A DNA stretch of 64,000 nt from Bacteroidales bacterium (lineage in GTDB: Bacteria; Bacteroidota; Bacteroidia; Bacteroidales; UBA932). The stretch covers positions 98,254 through 162,253 of the forward strand of contig JAGBVR010000005.1 in NCBI GenBank assembly GCA_017630215.1. Direction: 5' to 3'. Shown here in pieces: positions 8,802-17,732 of the stretch (position 1 is the stretch's first letter; each line of letters begins with the position of its first letter). The notes under the pieces are model-generated. The model saw only the letters and a list, made by a program, of their open reading frames with translations, was not told the origin of the DNA and made no database searches. Made by a program: the position numbers and the translations under genes.

Positions 8802-11800
8802 ATGTCCTTCGTCCACCTACACGTCCATACTCAATATTCAATTCTTGATGGCCAGTCTGCCATCAGTGACCTTTTTGCACGCGCTAAAGAACTGGAAATG
8901 CCTGCATTAGCCATAACCGACCATGGAAACATGTACGGTGTGAAGGAGTTTCTGAAGGTAGCCAAGAAGTTTCCTGAGGTAAAGCCTATCATCGGATGTG
9001 AGATATATGTCACCAGGCATTATGACCACAGGCTGAAGGACAAGGACCACAGAGGATATTATCACCTTATCCTTCTGGCGAAGAACTACAACGGCTACAA
9101 GAATCTGATGAAGATCGTATCCACCGGTCATATCGAAGGAAAATACTACGACAGACCGAGGGTTACGCACGAGATTGTGGAGCAGTATTCAAAGGACTTG
9201 GTATGCTGTTCTGCCTGTATTGCAGGAGAAATCCCGAAGGCCATCATAGCAGGCGATATGGAAGCTGCCGAGAAGGCCGTAATGTGGCACAAGAGAGTGT
9301 TCGGAGATGATTTCTACCTCGAAGTCCAGCAGCACAAGACCTTGATTCCCGGCCAGTCCCAGGAAGTTTACGAGCATCAGCTCGTAGCCAATGAAGGTAT
9401 ATATGAGCTGGCGGCAAAGACCGGTACCAAGGTAGTGGCTACAAATGATGTACACTTCGTACGCAAGGAGGACGGACCGGCACACGACCGTCTCATCTGT
9501 CTCACCACAAACGCCAATCTTGACGATCCAGACCGTCTCAGATACACCCAGCAGGAGTACCTCAAGAGCGAAGACGAGATGCTTGACATGTTTTACAAGC
9601 ATCCGGAAACCTTGAGTAATACGCTCGAAGTTGCGGACAAGATCGAGATATTCAAGGTCGACAAGGATCCGATTCTTCCTAAATTCGATCTTCCGGAAGA
9701 ATTCCTTGCTGATATTGACACTTATCTTGAGAGATATAAGGGAATCATCGACGAAGGACGCTGCGACAAGAGTGGAAATGAACGTGGAGAAGAGTTCTGC
9801 CGCTCTGTGGCGTATCTGTGCCATCTGACATACAATGGAGCACATTGGAGATATGGCGATACCCTTTCGGACGAGCAGGCCGAGCGTATAGAATTCGAGC
9901 TCAAGACCATCTGCAAGATGGGATTCCCAGACTACTTCCTCATTGTCCAGGACTTCATCGCCGCAGCACGTTCAGAAGGTATTTCTGTGGGACCAGGTCG
10001 TGGTTCCGCAGCCGGTTCAGCAGTAGCTTACTGTCTGAAAATTACCAATATAGACCCTATCAAATACGACCTCCTCTTCGAGCGATTCCTTAATCCGGAC
10101 CGTATCAACATGCCCGATGTGGATATCGACTTCGATGATGACGGCCGTTACCGAGTGTTCCAGTACATCGAGGAAAAATATGGTAAGGAGCAGATTTCGC
10201 ACGTAATCACATACGGTACAATGGCTGCCAAATCAGCCATCAAGGATGTAGCACGAGTGAGCCGTATGTCTATAGAGGAATCCAACAGACTTACGAAGAT
10301 GATTCCGGACAAGCCGATCGTGCAGATGGAGGACGCGGAAGATCCGTTCAATGAAGGAGACACTCTGGAAGAAGGACAGAAGCTTATCGAGAAGGAAGTG
10401 GAGATCGACGATCCTGAAAATCCTGGCAGCAAGATAAAGGTAAAGAAACAGTTCAAGAAGTATAAGAAAGAGGTTTCCTACAAGCCGAAGCTCAAGAACT
10501 GCTATAAATTGATCCCTGAGCTCAAGGAAGAGCTTACAAACGGCTCTGAAGAGACAAAGGATGTGCTCAATTATGCCGCAAAACTCGAGGGTTGTGTCCG
10601 ACAGACAGGAGTACACGCCTGCGCGATGATCATCGGACGAAGCAACCTCACCGAATATATTCCTATCTGCGTGGCCAATGACAAGCTCACCGGAGAGGAA
10701 GTATGGGTGTCGCAGTACGACGGACACTACATCGAAGAGGTAGGTATGCTCAAGATGGACTTTCTGGGTCTGAGGACCCTGTCCATCATCAAGGAATGCC
10801 AGGCCAATATCAAGAAACGTTTCGGAATCGAGTTCGATATCGAGAAGATTCCTATCGACGACAAGGATACATACGAACTTTACAGCCGCGGAGACACCAC
10901 AAGCGTATTCCAGTTCGAAAGTCCCGGTATGAAAGAGTGGCTTATCAAGCTCCAGCCGACCCGATTCGAGGACCTCATTGCGATGAACGCCCTCTACCGT
11001 CCGGGTCCGATGGACTATATTCCTGACTTCGTGGAAAGAAAGCAGGGACGCAAGCCTATTGAATATGACCTTCCGGCAATGGAAGATATCCTTCAGGATA
11101 CATACGGAATCACAGTATATCAGGAGCAGGTGATGCTTCTGTCGCGAAAACTTGCCGACTTCACCCGAGGTGAGGCCGATACCCTTAGAAAGGCAATGGG
11201 AAAGAAGATCATCGACCTTCTTAACTCATTGAAAGACAAGTTTATAAATGGTGGCATAAAGAACGGACACCCTCAGGAAATTCTTGAAAAGATATGGAAA
11301 GACTGGGTGAAATTCGCCTCATATGCCTTCAATAAGTCCCACGCTACCTGCTATGCATGGGTAAGCTACCAGACCGGATGGCTCAAAGCCCACTACCCTG
11401 CCGAATTCCAGGCAGCCAACCTTACCAAGAATCTCTCCAACATGGAAGAGATCAAGAAGATAATGGATGACTGCAAGAAAAACGGCATCAAGGTGCTGAA
11501 TCCGGATATCAACGAGTCTGACGCAAAATTCACAGTCAATAAAAGCGGAGACATCCGCTTCGGACTGGGAGGAATCAAAGGATTCGGTGATAATATCGTC
11601 CGTGCAATCCTCACAGAACGCGAGGAAAACGGCCTTTTTGCCGATATTTATGACTTTGTGGAGCGTATGTCCGGTGTGGTCAACAGAAAGGCATTTGAGA
11701 CCCTTCTGCACTCCGGAGCCTTCGACAGTTTCGGTATCTGCCGCAAACAGTTCACCCAGCCGGGCAAGAGTGGAGACATATTCCTGGATACTCTTCTGAA

Positions 11801-12605
11801 ATACGGAGAACTATATAAGAAGGACAGTATGGAAAGTTCTGTCTCATTGTTCGGAGAAGTGGAGGAAATGAAGCCTGAAAGGCCTGAAATACCTCCTATG
11901 GTCGGAGATGAGGATATTCTGGAAAGACTGCAGTACGAAAAGGATCTTGTGGGAATGTATCTGTCATCACACCCTCTGGATCAGTATGCATTCGAGCTGG
12001 AGAATTTCACCACCTGTCCGGTCGGAGAGATTGAAACACTTGTAAGTGACTGTGAATCAAAGAAGATAAAGCAGAAAGCCAATATTGCCGGATTCATCAC
12101 TTCGACTCAGCAGATGACTACAAGGACCGGTCGTCCTTGGTCGAAGACTGTTATCGAAGACTACAGCGGCAGCTATGAAATAGCTCTTTTCGGTAAGGAT
12201 CATGAGAATTTCATGAGCTATATGCAGATGCACAGCGCCATATTCATAGAAGGTGAGATCGAGGAGAAATATTATATCAAACCAGAAGAAAAGGCACAGG
12301 GAAAGACTTCTCCTTATGCATTCAAGGTAAAGAAGATAATGCTCCTTGGAAATGTGACTGACACATACGTGAAAGGTTTTGCTATAAAGATTTCCACTCC
12401 TATGCTTACTCAGGAGTTCCGCGATTCTCTGGTCAATATGATAAAGAGGAACAAAGGCAATGTCCCATTGTCAATGTTCCTCCACGATCCTGAAAAAGGA
12501 TGGAATATCGAATTCCTTTCCCGTAAGTTCCGAGTTGCCGTCACAGCACCTTTCATAGAAGAGCTGGATCGTCTGAAAATCGGATATACAGTGGTTAAAA
12601 AATAA
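8802..12605 (+). CDS. dnaE: DNA polymerase III subunit alpha
   Basis: The 1267-residue catalytic subunit of the replicative polymerase. The N-terminal PHP domain opens with VHLHVHTQYSILDG. The palm carries the catalytic motif NMPDVDIDFDDDGR at about residue 437, preceded by SVGPGRGSAAGSAVAYCL. The finger region has YRPGPMDYIPDFVERK and DTLRKAMGKK. A helix-hairpin-helix region and an OB domain (IAGFITSTQQMTTRTGRPW) lie near the C-terminus. A lysine-rich insertion of about 30 residues sits near residues 540-570. The start at 8802 is chosen because upstream in-frame codons overlap the promoter -7 box. The 3' end overlaps the convergent gene by 11 bases. Confidence 0.98.
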   Translation: MSFVHLHVHTQYSILDGQSAISDLFARAKELEMPALAITDHGNMYGVKEFLKVAKKFPEVKPIIGCEIYVTRHYDHRLKDKDHRGYYHLILLAKNYNGYKNLMKIVSTGHIEGKYYDRPRVTHEIVEQYSKDLVCCSACIAGEIPKAIIAGDMEAAEKAVMWHKRVFGDDFYLEVQQHKTLIPGQSQEVYEHQLVANEGIYELAAKTGTKVVATNDVHFVRKEDGPAHDRLICLTTNANLDDPDRLRYTQQEYLKSEDEMLDMFYKHPETLSNTLEVADKIEIFKVDKDPILPKFDLPEEFLADIDTYLERYKGIIDEGRCDKSGNERGEEFCRSVAYLCHLTYNGAHWRYGDTLSDEQAERIEFELKTICKMGFPDYFLIVQDFIAAARSEGISVGPGRGSAAGSAVAYCLKITNIDPIKYDLLFERFLNPDRINMPDVDIDFDDDGRYRVFQYIEEKYGKEQISHVITYGTMAAKSAIKDVARVSRMSIEESNRLTKMIPDKPIVQMEDAEDPFNEGDTLEEGQKLIEKEVEIDDPENPGSKIKVKKQFKKYKKEVSYKPKLKNCYKLIPELKEELTNGSEETKDVLNYAAKLEGCVRQTGVHACAMIIGRSNLTEYIPICVANDKLTGEEVWVSQYDGHYIEEVGMLKMDFLGLRTLSIIKECQANIKKRFGIEFDIEKIPIDDKDTYELYSRGDTTSVFQFESPGMKEWLIKLQPTRFEDLIAMNALYRPGPMDYIPDFVERKQGRKPIEYDLPAMEDILQDTYGITVYQEQVMLLSRKLADFTRGEADTLRKAMGKKIIDLLNSLKDKFINGGIKNGHPQEILEKIWKDWVKFASYAFNKSHATCYAWVSYQTGWLKAHYPAEFQAANLTKNLSNMEEIKKIMDDCKKNGIKVLNPDINESDAKFTVNKSGDIRFGLGGIKGFGDNIVRAILTEREENGLFADIYDFVERMSGVVNRKAFETLLHSGAFDSFGICRKQFTQPGKSGDIFLDTLLKYGELYKKDSMESSVSLFGEVEEMKPERPEIPPMVGDEDILERLQYEKDLVGMYLSSHPLDQYAFELENFTTCPVGEIETLVSDCESKKIKQKANIAGFITSTQQMTTRTGRPWSKTVIEDYSGSYEIALFGKDHENFMSYMQMHSAIFIEGEIEEKYYIKPEEKAQGKTSPYAFKVKKIMLLGNVTDTYVKGFAIKISTPMLTQEFRDSLVNMIKRNKGNVPLSMFLHDPEKGWNIEFLSRKFRVAVTAPFIEELDRLKIGYTVVKK

Positions 12606-13440
12606 GTGTTGCGCTGATAGGATAATGGTCGGAAACGAATTTCCTGTCAGCGTATTTCTTTGTAATGGTCTGATATTCAGGATATGAACTGAATCCTGAG
12701 ACATAAATATAGTCGATCACACCCTTTCCTTTGCCCCATCCGTTGAAAGTGTCGTGATTGTCTGTCTTCTGTGCGACCTTTCTTACACTCTGCATCCTTG
12801 AGTCAAGTTCTGCAAGATTGGTGTTGTCCGGAGTCATATTGAAGTCACCGGTAAGCACCATCGGATATCCCTGAGGATTTATAGAGTCAATCCTGTCCAC
12901 GATAAGCTTCAGGCCGTTCTTCTGAGCTTCCTTGCCCTTATGGTCGAGGTGTGTATTGACAAAATAGAATTTCTTTCCTGTCTTCTTGTCCTTCATCAGG
13001 GCCCAGGTAGCTGTCCTGTAGCATGCGGCATCCCATCCCATCGAAGGTTTTTCAGGTGTCTCCGAAAGCCAGAATGTACCCCACTTGAGCATTGATACAG
13101 TCTTCTTATTCCAGAAGATCGACATGAATTCGCCTTCTTTCTTTCCGTTCTCACGACCTACACCTACGCTCTGATAATTGCGGAAGTTCTCTTCGATAAG
13201 ATAAATCTGATAACTCAAAGCCTCCTGCACACCGAATACATCCGGAGCCTGATCCTCTATCATTTCAAGCGTAGCCGGATAACGCATAGGCCATGCATTG
13301 GTACCGTCATTGGCAGAACCAAGTCTGATATTGTATGACATCACCTTGAGTCCCTCTGCTTCGTCAGTGTTCTTCTGGGCTGAAACAGCCTGCGGCAGCA
13401 TGATCAAAGCCGCCATAATCATAAGCGCAAATCTTTTCAT
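12595..13440 (-). CDS. Secreted endonuclease/exonuclease/phosphatase-fold protein
   Basis: The 281-residue protein has a signal peptide (MKRFALMIMAALIMLPQAVSAQ) and then a complete EEP fold: LKVMSYNIRLGSANDG with the metal-binding Asn, VFGVQEAL with the catalytic Glu, FVNTHLDHKG, LTGDFNMTPDN and the terminal SDHYPISATL. All catalytic His/Asp/Asn positions are present, so it should be an active phosphoesterase in the periplasm or outside. The substrate could be a nucleic acid, a sugar phosphate or a lipid head group and cannot be told from the sequence. It is convergent with dnaE (11-base overlap). Confidence 0.88.
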   Translation of the reverse strand: MKRFALMIMAALIMLPQAVSAQKNTDEAEGLKVMSYNIRLGSANDGTNAWPMRYPATLEMIEDQAPDVFGVQEALSYQIYLIEENFRNYQSVGVGRENGKKEGEFMSIFWNKKTVSMLKWGTFWLSETPEKPSMGWDAACYRTATWALMKDKKTGKKFYFVNTHLDHKGKEAQKNGLKLIVDRIDSINPQGYPMVLTGDFNMTPDNTNLAELDSRMQSVRKVAQKTDNHDTFNGWGKGKGVIDYIYVSGFSSYPEYQTITKKYADRKFVSDHYPISATLIF

Positions 13441-13482
13441 ATGTGATTCTATTGTTATCTATAATATACCCTGATCCCTGAC

Positions 13483-13510
13483 TGTCATCCTGAGCGTCAG
13501 CGAAGGATCT
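13483..13510. repeat. Dispersed GTCATTCTGAGCG-type repeat, short copy
   Basis: TGTCATCCTGAGCGTCAGCG followed by AAGGATCT is a short member of the dispersed intergenic family built on GTCATTYYGA...GAA...GAGAATCT. It lies between two divergent genes. Confidence 0.55.
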
Positions 13511-13546
13511 ATCAAACATTAATGCACAAAATTAGTCAATTTATTG

Positions 13547-13554
13547 TATTTTTG
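13547..13554 (+). promoter_or_regulatory. -7 box, promoter of the ThiL-like gene
   Basis: TATTTTTG lies 18 bases before the ATG at 13573 and inside the longer possible reading frame that opens at 13522. It supports the downstream start. The -33 region is weak. Confidence 0.45.
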
Positions 13555-13572
13555 CATAAATACGATTCAACT

Positions 13573-14583
13573 ATGGCAGAAGAAAGATTCTCAGACCTCG
13601 GCAGAGTCGAGGCAATCGCAAAATTATTTGAAGGAACCCCCTACAAGCCTTTCCAGAGCAGCTGGTTCGAGACATCGGGCAAAAGCTATATCAGTTCGCA
13701 TGCGCGCACATTCCTCGAAGGCATTGACTTCGACCTTACATATTTCCCATTGAAACACCTTGGTTACAAATGCGTTACCGCGGTGACCGGCGAACTTTAC
13801 GCCGAGATGTCCCACCCTCGCACTATGGATGTACGCCTGGGAATCTCATCTAAGCTGGATTTCAAGCACATCAAGGAAGTATGGGAAGGTATCGTGGCGG
13901 CGGCCAAGGAGCACGGCTACAAGCAGGTGACCCTCGATCTGGTCCCATCACCTAACGGACTGGCCGTAAGCATTTCATCCACCGGAGAGACCACAAACCT
14001 TATGGCAAAACGCCGTCCTGCAGCAAAGAGCATGGACCTTATCTGCATTTCGGACAATATAGGTGCGGCATTCATGGGCTTCCAGGTACTCGAAAGGGAG
14101 AAGAGAGCTTTCGAAAAGAGCGGAGATGCAGTGGCTCAGCCTAAGCTGGAGGACTACAAGAATCTGGTCGGAGCATATCTAAGACCACAGATCAATCCTC
14201 AGATAATCAACCAATTGGAAGAAACCGAGATAATGCCTTCATACGGTTATCTCGTCACCCGAGGTCTCGCAGATGCAGTGAAGAGACTTGTGCGTGACAG
14301 CGGATTAGGAGCAAAGATCTATGTCGATAAGCTTCCGTTTGCCGGCAAGACCTTCGAACTGGGAAGAGAACTCAATATTGATCCTATATCTGCCGCCCTC
14401 AACGGCGGAGAGGACTACAGACTCCTTTTCACCATCCCTATCGGCAAGCACGAGAAGTTCCGTCATGATTTCCAGACATTCGACATCATCGGACATCTCG
14501 CAAAGCCGGAAGTCGGAGCAGTCGCAGTGACACCTGACGGAGTGGAGCTTCCGCTCAAGGCACAAGGCTGGAAGAACGAATAA
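13573..14583 (+). CDS. ThiL/AIR-synthase-fold protein lacking the catalytic acidic motifs
   Basis: The 336-residue protein matches Bacteroidota thiamine-monophosphate kinase along its length: FLEGIDFDLTYFPLKHLGYK, DLICISDNIGAAFMGFQVLE, LNGGEDYRLLF and the ending LPLKAQGW. However, the motifs that bind Mg-ATP in ThiL are replaced. The N-terminal GDDAAV is absent, the SDLYAM-type motif reads GELYAEM, the GGDTT position reads LDLVPSP, and the D(I/V)SDGL position reads LVTRGL. Only GGEDY is kept. It is therefore probably not a kinase and may be a structural or regulatory paralogue. The start at 13573 is preferred because a -7 box overlaps the upstream part of the frame. Confidence 0.7.
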   Translation: MAEERFSDLGRVEAIAKLFEGTPYKPFQSSWFETSGKSYISSHARTFLEGIDFDLTYFPLKHLGYKCVTAVTGELYAEMSHPRTMDVRLGISSKLDFKHIKEVWEGIVAAAKEHGYKQVTLDLVPSPNGLAVSISSTGETTNLMAKRRPAAKSMDLICISDNIGAAFMGFQVLEREKRAFEKSGDAVAQPKLEDYKNLVGAYLRPQINPQIINQLEETEIMPSYGYLVTRGLADAVKRLVRDSGLGAKIYVDKLPFAGKTFELGRELNIDPISAALNGGEDYRLLFTIPIGKHEKFRHDFQTFDIIGHLAKPEVGAVAVTPDGVELPLKAQGWKNE

Positions 14584-14597
14584 CAAAATACGAGACT

Positions 14598-15221
14598 ATG
14601 AGAACAATCTTCAAATCAATCATCATTGCCTCTGTACTTTGCCTTGCAGGCAATACAGTATCGGCACAGACGCTCGAGGATATTCTGGGAAAGGTAGCAA
14701 ACAATTCCACTGTCAATGAGATTGTCGAGAAAGTGACAGGTGTCAATCTTTCAAAGGGTGACATAAAAGGCACCTGGAACTATACAGGATCAGCAGTAAA
14801 GCTGGAAAGTGAAGATATTCTGAAGACAGCGGCAGCCGGAGCGGCAGCAACACAGATAGAGAAGAAACTGGACGAATATCTCTCGAAAGCAGGATTGAAA
14901 AACGGAACATTCAGCTTCACATTCAATGAAGACAATACTTTCTACACTACAGTAAAGGGAAAGAATTTCAATGGAACATACACCCTTTCAGAAGATGGAA
15001 AGACACTGAATCTCAAATACGGAAAGACACTGAGCTCGACCGGAATCACAGCTACAGCCCAGATCAATGCCAGCACTTTCGAGCTTCTTTTCAAGGCCGA
15101 CAAACTGCTCGACCTTATCGGAAAGCTGACTTCAAACACAAACAATACCACCCTCAAGACAATAGGATCGCTTGCGGATCAGTATGACGGATTGAAAATC
15201 GGACTTGAGCTCCAGAAATAA
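14598..15221 (+). CDS. DUF4923 family exported protein
   Basis: The 207-residue protein has a signal peptide (residues 1-24, ending VSAQ). A helical N-terminal part follows (TLEDILGKVANNSTVNEIVE), with GTWNYTGSAVKLESED. Then come alternating beta strands with lipocalin-like character (GTFSFTFNEDNTFYTTVKG; FNGTYTLSEDGKTLNLKYG). This layout matches DUF4923, a family known from Bacteroidota and without assigned function. It starts 14 bases after the ThiL-like gene, so the two are probably co-transcribed, and a strong terminator follows. Confidence 0.8.
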   Translation: MRTIFKSIIIASVLCLAGNTVSAQTLEDILGKVANNSTVNEIVEKVTGVNLSKGDIKGTWNYTGSAVKLESEDILKTAAAGAAATQIEKKLDEYLSKAGLKNGTFSFTFNEDNTFYTTVKGKNFNGTYTLSEDGKTLNLKYGKTLSSTGITATAQINASTFELLFKADKLLDLIGKLTSNTNNTTLKTIGSLADQYDGLKIGLELQK

Positions 15222-15228
15222 TTTAAAG

Positions 15229-15273
15229 ATACCTGCCATTGGTCCAAATTTTGGTCGATGGCAGGTATTTTTT
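15229..15273 (+). terminator. Intrinsic terminator after the DUF4923 gene
   Basis: An 11-bp perfect stem (ATACCTGCCAT 15229-15239 with ATGGCAGGTAT 15258-15268) is followed by TTTTTATAATTTTT. It ends the ThiL-like/DUF4923 unit. Confidence 0.88.
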
Positions 15274-15317
15274 ATAATTTTTATTAATTTTTTGTTGTTT
15301 TTCGTAAAAAACTTTAT

Positions 15318-15325
15318 TACTTTCG
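15318..15325 (+). promoter_or_regulatory. -7 box, promoter of the second NfeD-like/flotillin operon
   Basis: TACTTTCG differs at one position from TAnnTTTG. A TTTG lies 23 bp upstream, slightly longer than the usual spacer. The leader before the start at 15354 is about 28 bases. Confidence 0.4.
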
Positions 15326-15353
15326 CGACATAAACATATAAAACACACGAACT

Positions 15354-15950
15354 ATGACTGAATGGTGGACCTCACTTGATCTATTTATGAAGATACTTTG
15401 GTGCATCGCCATCGCTTCTTCCCTGATCTTCATCATCGAGACCGTGCTCACTTTCATCGGAGCAGACGTCGAGATGGACATGGACACAGACTTCGACATG
15501 CCTGACGGCGGATTCGAAGGCGATCCTTCAATGAATCTCTACACCTTCCGCAACCTTGTGAATTTCCTTCTGGGAATGAGCTGGACCGCGATTCTTCTGA
15601 ACGGACAGATTGCCTCAAAGGCATTGCTGATGGCGATTGCATTTGCAGTGGGAGCAATCCTCGTATTTGCAGTAATGATGCTTTTCAAAGGTCTCAGCAA
15701 GATGCAGCAGAGCGGCAATATCAATGTATTCGAATCTGCCGTAGGATGCAACGGAAAGGTATATCTCACTATACCGGGCGAAAGAAAAGGCACAGGAAAG
15801 GTACAGATCAATATCAATAATTCCGTAAGAGAATATGATGCTCTCACCGATTCAGAGGATGATCTTAAAACAGGAACTTCCATTAAGGTGACAGAGGTAA
15901 TAGACGCCTCTACACTCATTGTGGAAGAAATAAACTCACTGATAATCTAA
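15354..15950 (+). CDS. NfeD/YuaF-like membrane protein (partner of the second flotillin)
   Basis: The 198-residue protein has an N-terminal TM segment (about 12-35) and an acidic Met/Asp-rich loop (DVEMDMDTDFDMPDGG). Two further TM segments follow (about 65-85 and 90-112), then a soluble beta domain of about 80 residues with the OB-like signature AVGCNGKVYLTIPGERKGTGKV. The architecture matches YuaF-type NfeD proteins that are paired with flotillin. It lies 23 bases before the flotillin gene, which supports that role. Overall similarity to named families is modest. Confidence 0.75.
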   Translation: MTEWWTSLDLFMKILWCIAIASSLIFIIETVLTFIGADVEMDMDTDFDMPDGGFEGDPSMNLYTFRNLVNFLLGMSWTAILLNGQIASKALLMAIAFAVGAILVFAVMMLFKGLSKMQQSGNINVFESAVGCNGKVYLTIPGERKGTGKVQININNSVREYDALTDSEDDLKTGTSIKVTEVIDASTLIVEEINSLII

Positions 15951-15973
15951 CAACCACTTAAAAATAACGAACT

Positions 15974-17389
15974 ATGCAGACTATCTACATCATCGTGATC
16001 GCCGTTCTGGTGTTCGTAGTGACACTTGCGGCTATTCTCAGACGCTACAAGCGCTGTCCTTCCGACAAGATCCTCGTCATCTACGGAAAGACCGGAAAGA
16101 ACAAGGCTGGCGGAGTCTCATCCGCACGATGCATCCATGGTGGAGCGGCATTCATCTGGCCTGTATTCCAGAGCTATGCGTTCCTCGATCTCAAGCCTAT
16201 CTCCATCGAGTGCAACCTTACAAACGCCCTCAGTAAGCAGAATATCCGTGTCGATGTACCTTGCCGATTCACAGTAGGTATCTCGACAGAGCCTGAAAAC
16301 ATGACCAATGCTGCCGAGCGACTTCTCGGACTCACCATCGAGAACATCCAGAACATCGCTACCGATATCCTCTTCGGACAGCTCCGTCTTGTAATCGCTA
16401 CAATGGATATCGAGGAGATCAACTCTGACCGTGACAAATTCCTCGCAAACGTAAGTATGAACGTGGAAGCCGAGCTCAGAAAGATCGGTCTCAAGCTCAT
16501 CAACGTCAACGTTACCGATATCCGTGACGAGTCCGGTTATATCGAGGCTCTCGGTAAGGAGGCAGCCGCAAAGGCAATCAATGACGCCAAGAAGAGCGTT
16601 GCAGAGCAGAACCGTTTCGGTGAGATCGGTAAGGCCGAGGCTGACAGAGACAAGGACATACGTATCGCCGAGACTCTCAGAGATACCCGTATCAGCACCG
16701 CAGACGCCAATGCAAAGGCCGTAGAAGGAGAAAACAACTCCAAGATAGCCATTGCTGCATCTGACGCAAAAAGACGCGAAAAAGAGGCGGAAGCGGCAAG
16801 AATCGCGATAGCTGCCGAGAAGGTGCAGGCCGCTCTCGCTCTCGAAGAGGCTTACAAGTCAGAGCGTGACGCCGAGCTTGCCCGCGCAGACAGGGAGAAG
16901 GCTACACAGCTGGCCAATGTAGTCGTTCCTGCTCAGATCGAGAAGGAAAAGGCCATCATCGAGGCTGAGGCAGAAGCTGAGAAGATCCGCAGAATGGCTC
17001 AGGGAGAGGCTGACGCAATCTACGCGAAGATGGATGCTCAGGCACGAGGTATTCTCGAAGTGCTCACCAAGCAGGCAGAAGGATTCCAGCATCTGGTCAA
17101 TGCAGCTGCAGGAGACCCTCAGAAGGCCGTTCTCATGCTCATTGCAGACAAGCTTCCTGATCTGGTCAAGACTCAGGTGGAGGCTGTCAAGGGCATAAAG
17201 ATCGACAAGGTGACAGTTTGGGACGGAAACGGACAGGGAGCCGACGGAAAGACTGCCACATCAAACTTCATTTCTGGAATGATGAAGTCTGTTCCGCCGC
17301 TTGAAGAACTCTTCAATATGGCAGGAATGAGCCTTCCATCATATCTCAAGGGACAGGAAAAAGCAGAAGAACAGACAATCGAAGAATAA
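15974..17389 (+). CDS. Flotillin (FloT/YuaG-type SPFH protein)
   Basis: The 471-residue protein has one N-terminal TM segment (residues 4-22). An SPFH domain follows (CPSDKILVIYGKTGKNKAGG; PVFQSYAFLDLKPISIEC; GLTIENIQNIATDILFGQL). A long flotillin coiled coil rich in Ala/Glu/Lys covers about 205-345, and the tail (NFISGMMKSVPPLEELFNMAGM) is typical of FloT. It organises membrane microdomains and is separate from FloA at 2.2-3.1 kb. The upstream neighbour is the NfeD-like partner. The stop codon overlaps the start of the downstream XRE gene (TAATG). Confidence 0.95.
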   Translation: MQTIYIIVIAVLVFVVTLAAILRRYKRCPSDKILVIYGKTGKNKAGGVSSARCIHGGAAFIWPVFQSYAFLDLKPISIECNLTNALSKQNIRVDVPCRFTVGISTEPENMTNAAERLLGLTIENIQNIATDILFGQLRLVIATMDIEEINSDRDKFLANVSMNVEAELRKIGLKLINVNVTDIRDESGYIEALGKEAAAKAINDAKKSVAEQNRFGEIGKAEADRDKDIRIAETLRDTRISTADANAKAVEGENNSKIAIAASDAKRREKEAEAARIAIAAEKVQAALALEEAYKSERDAELARADREKATQLANVVVPAQIEKEKAIIEAEAEAEKIRRMAQGEADAIYAKMDAQARGILEVLTKQAEGFQHLVNAAAGDPQKAVLMLIADKLPDLVKTQVEAVKGIKIDKVTVWDGNGQGADGKTATSNFISGMMKSVPPLEELFNMAGMSLPSYLKGQEKAEEQTIEE

Positions 17390-17598
17390 TGCCTATAATA
17401 GTTAACATAGACGTAATGCTTGCCCGCAGGAAAATGTCATCCGGCGAACTTGCGGAAAAGATAGGTCTGTCAGCTACTAATCTATCCATCCTCAAGACAG
17501 GCAAGGCCAAAGCGATCAGATTCAAGACTCTGGTCGCCCTATGCCAGGCTCTCGACTGCCAGCCGGGCGACCTGCTTGAATACCAGGAAGAACAATAA
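17389..17598 (+). CDS. Small XRE-family HTH regulator (YozG-like)
   Basis: A 69-residue stand-alone Cro/C1-type helix-turn-helix protein: MLARRKMSSGELAEKIGLSA, then TNLSILKTGKAKAIRF and LVALCQALDCQPGDLLEY, the usual five-helix pattern. Its ATG overlaps the flotillin stop (TAATG), so translation is probably coupled and the gene belongs to the flotillin operon. Target genes are unknown. A 14-bp inverted repeat with GAGCGAG arms follows and acts at least as a terminator. Confidence 0.88.
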   Translation: MPIIVNIDVMLARRKMSSGELAEKIGLSATNLSILKTGKAKAIRFKTLVALCQALDCQPGDLLEYQEEQ

Positions 17599-17616
17599 GA
17601 CATTAACCATTTAAAG

Positions 17617-17664
17617 CATAAATGAGCGAGATTTATCAATTTTCTCGCTCATTTATGTTTTTTT
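17617..17664 (+). terminator. Intrinsic terminator of the flotillin/XRE operon
   Basis: A 14-bp perfect stem (17617-17630 with 17644-17657, core ATGAGCGAG/CTCGCTCAT) and a 13-nt loop are followed by a run of T (17658-17664). It begins 18 bases after the XRE stop. Confidence 0.88.
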
Positions 17665-17693
17665 CTATTCTACGAGCGAGTTTTCTTCTTTTT

Positions 17694-17726
17694 TTCGCTC
17701 GGAATCTTTTAGAATTTATATATTTG
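17694..17726 (+). promoter_or_regulatory. Promoter in the intergenic gap, in front of a candidate small RNA
   Basis: TTCG (17694-17697), a 21-bp spacer and TATATTTG (17719-17726) give a reasonable Bacteroidota promoter. No credible ORF follows; a strong terminator does, about 50 bases later. Confidence 0.45.
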
Positions 17727-17732
17727 CTCTCA

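Noticed and set aside
9189..9845. 218-codon ORF opposite dnaE
   Set aside because: It is entirely antisense to the conserved dnaE gene, with a composition typical of a shadow frame and no recognisable domain.
13511..13572. TPP riboswitch in front of the ThiL-like gene
   Set aside because: No THI-box signature (CTGAGA plus the conserved partner helix) is visible, and the leader is too short.
15974..17389. Second copy of floA by duplication
   Set aside because: The two flotillins differ in length, domain layout and partner type (FloA with NfeD1b, FloT with a YuaF-like protein), so this is not a recent duplication.
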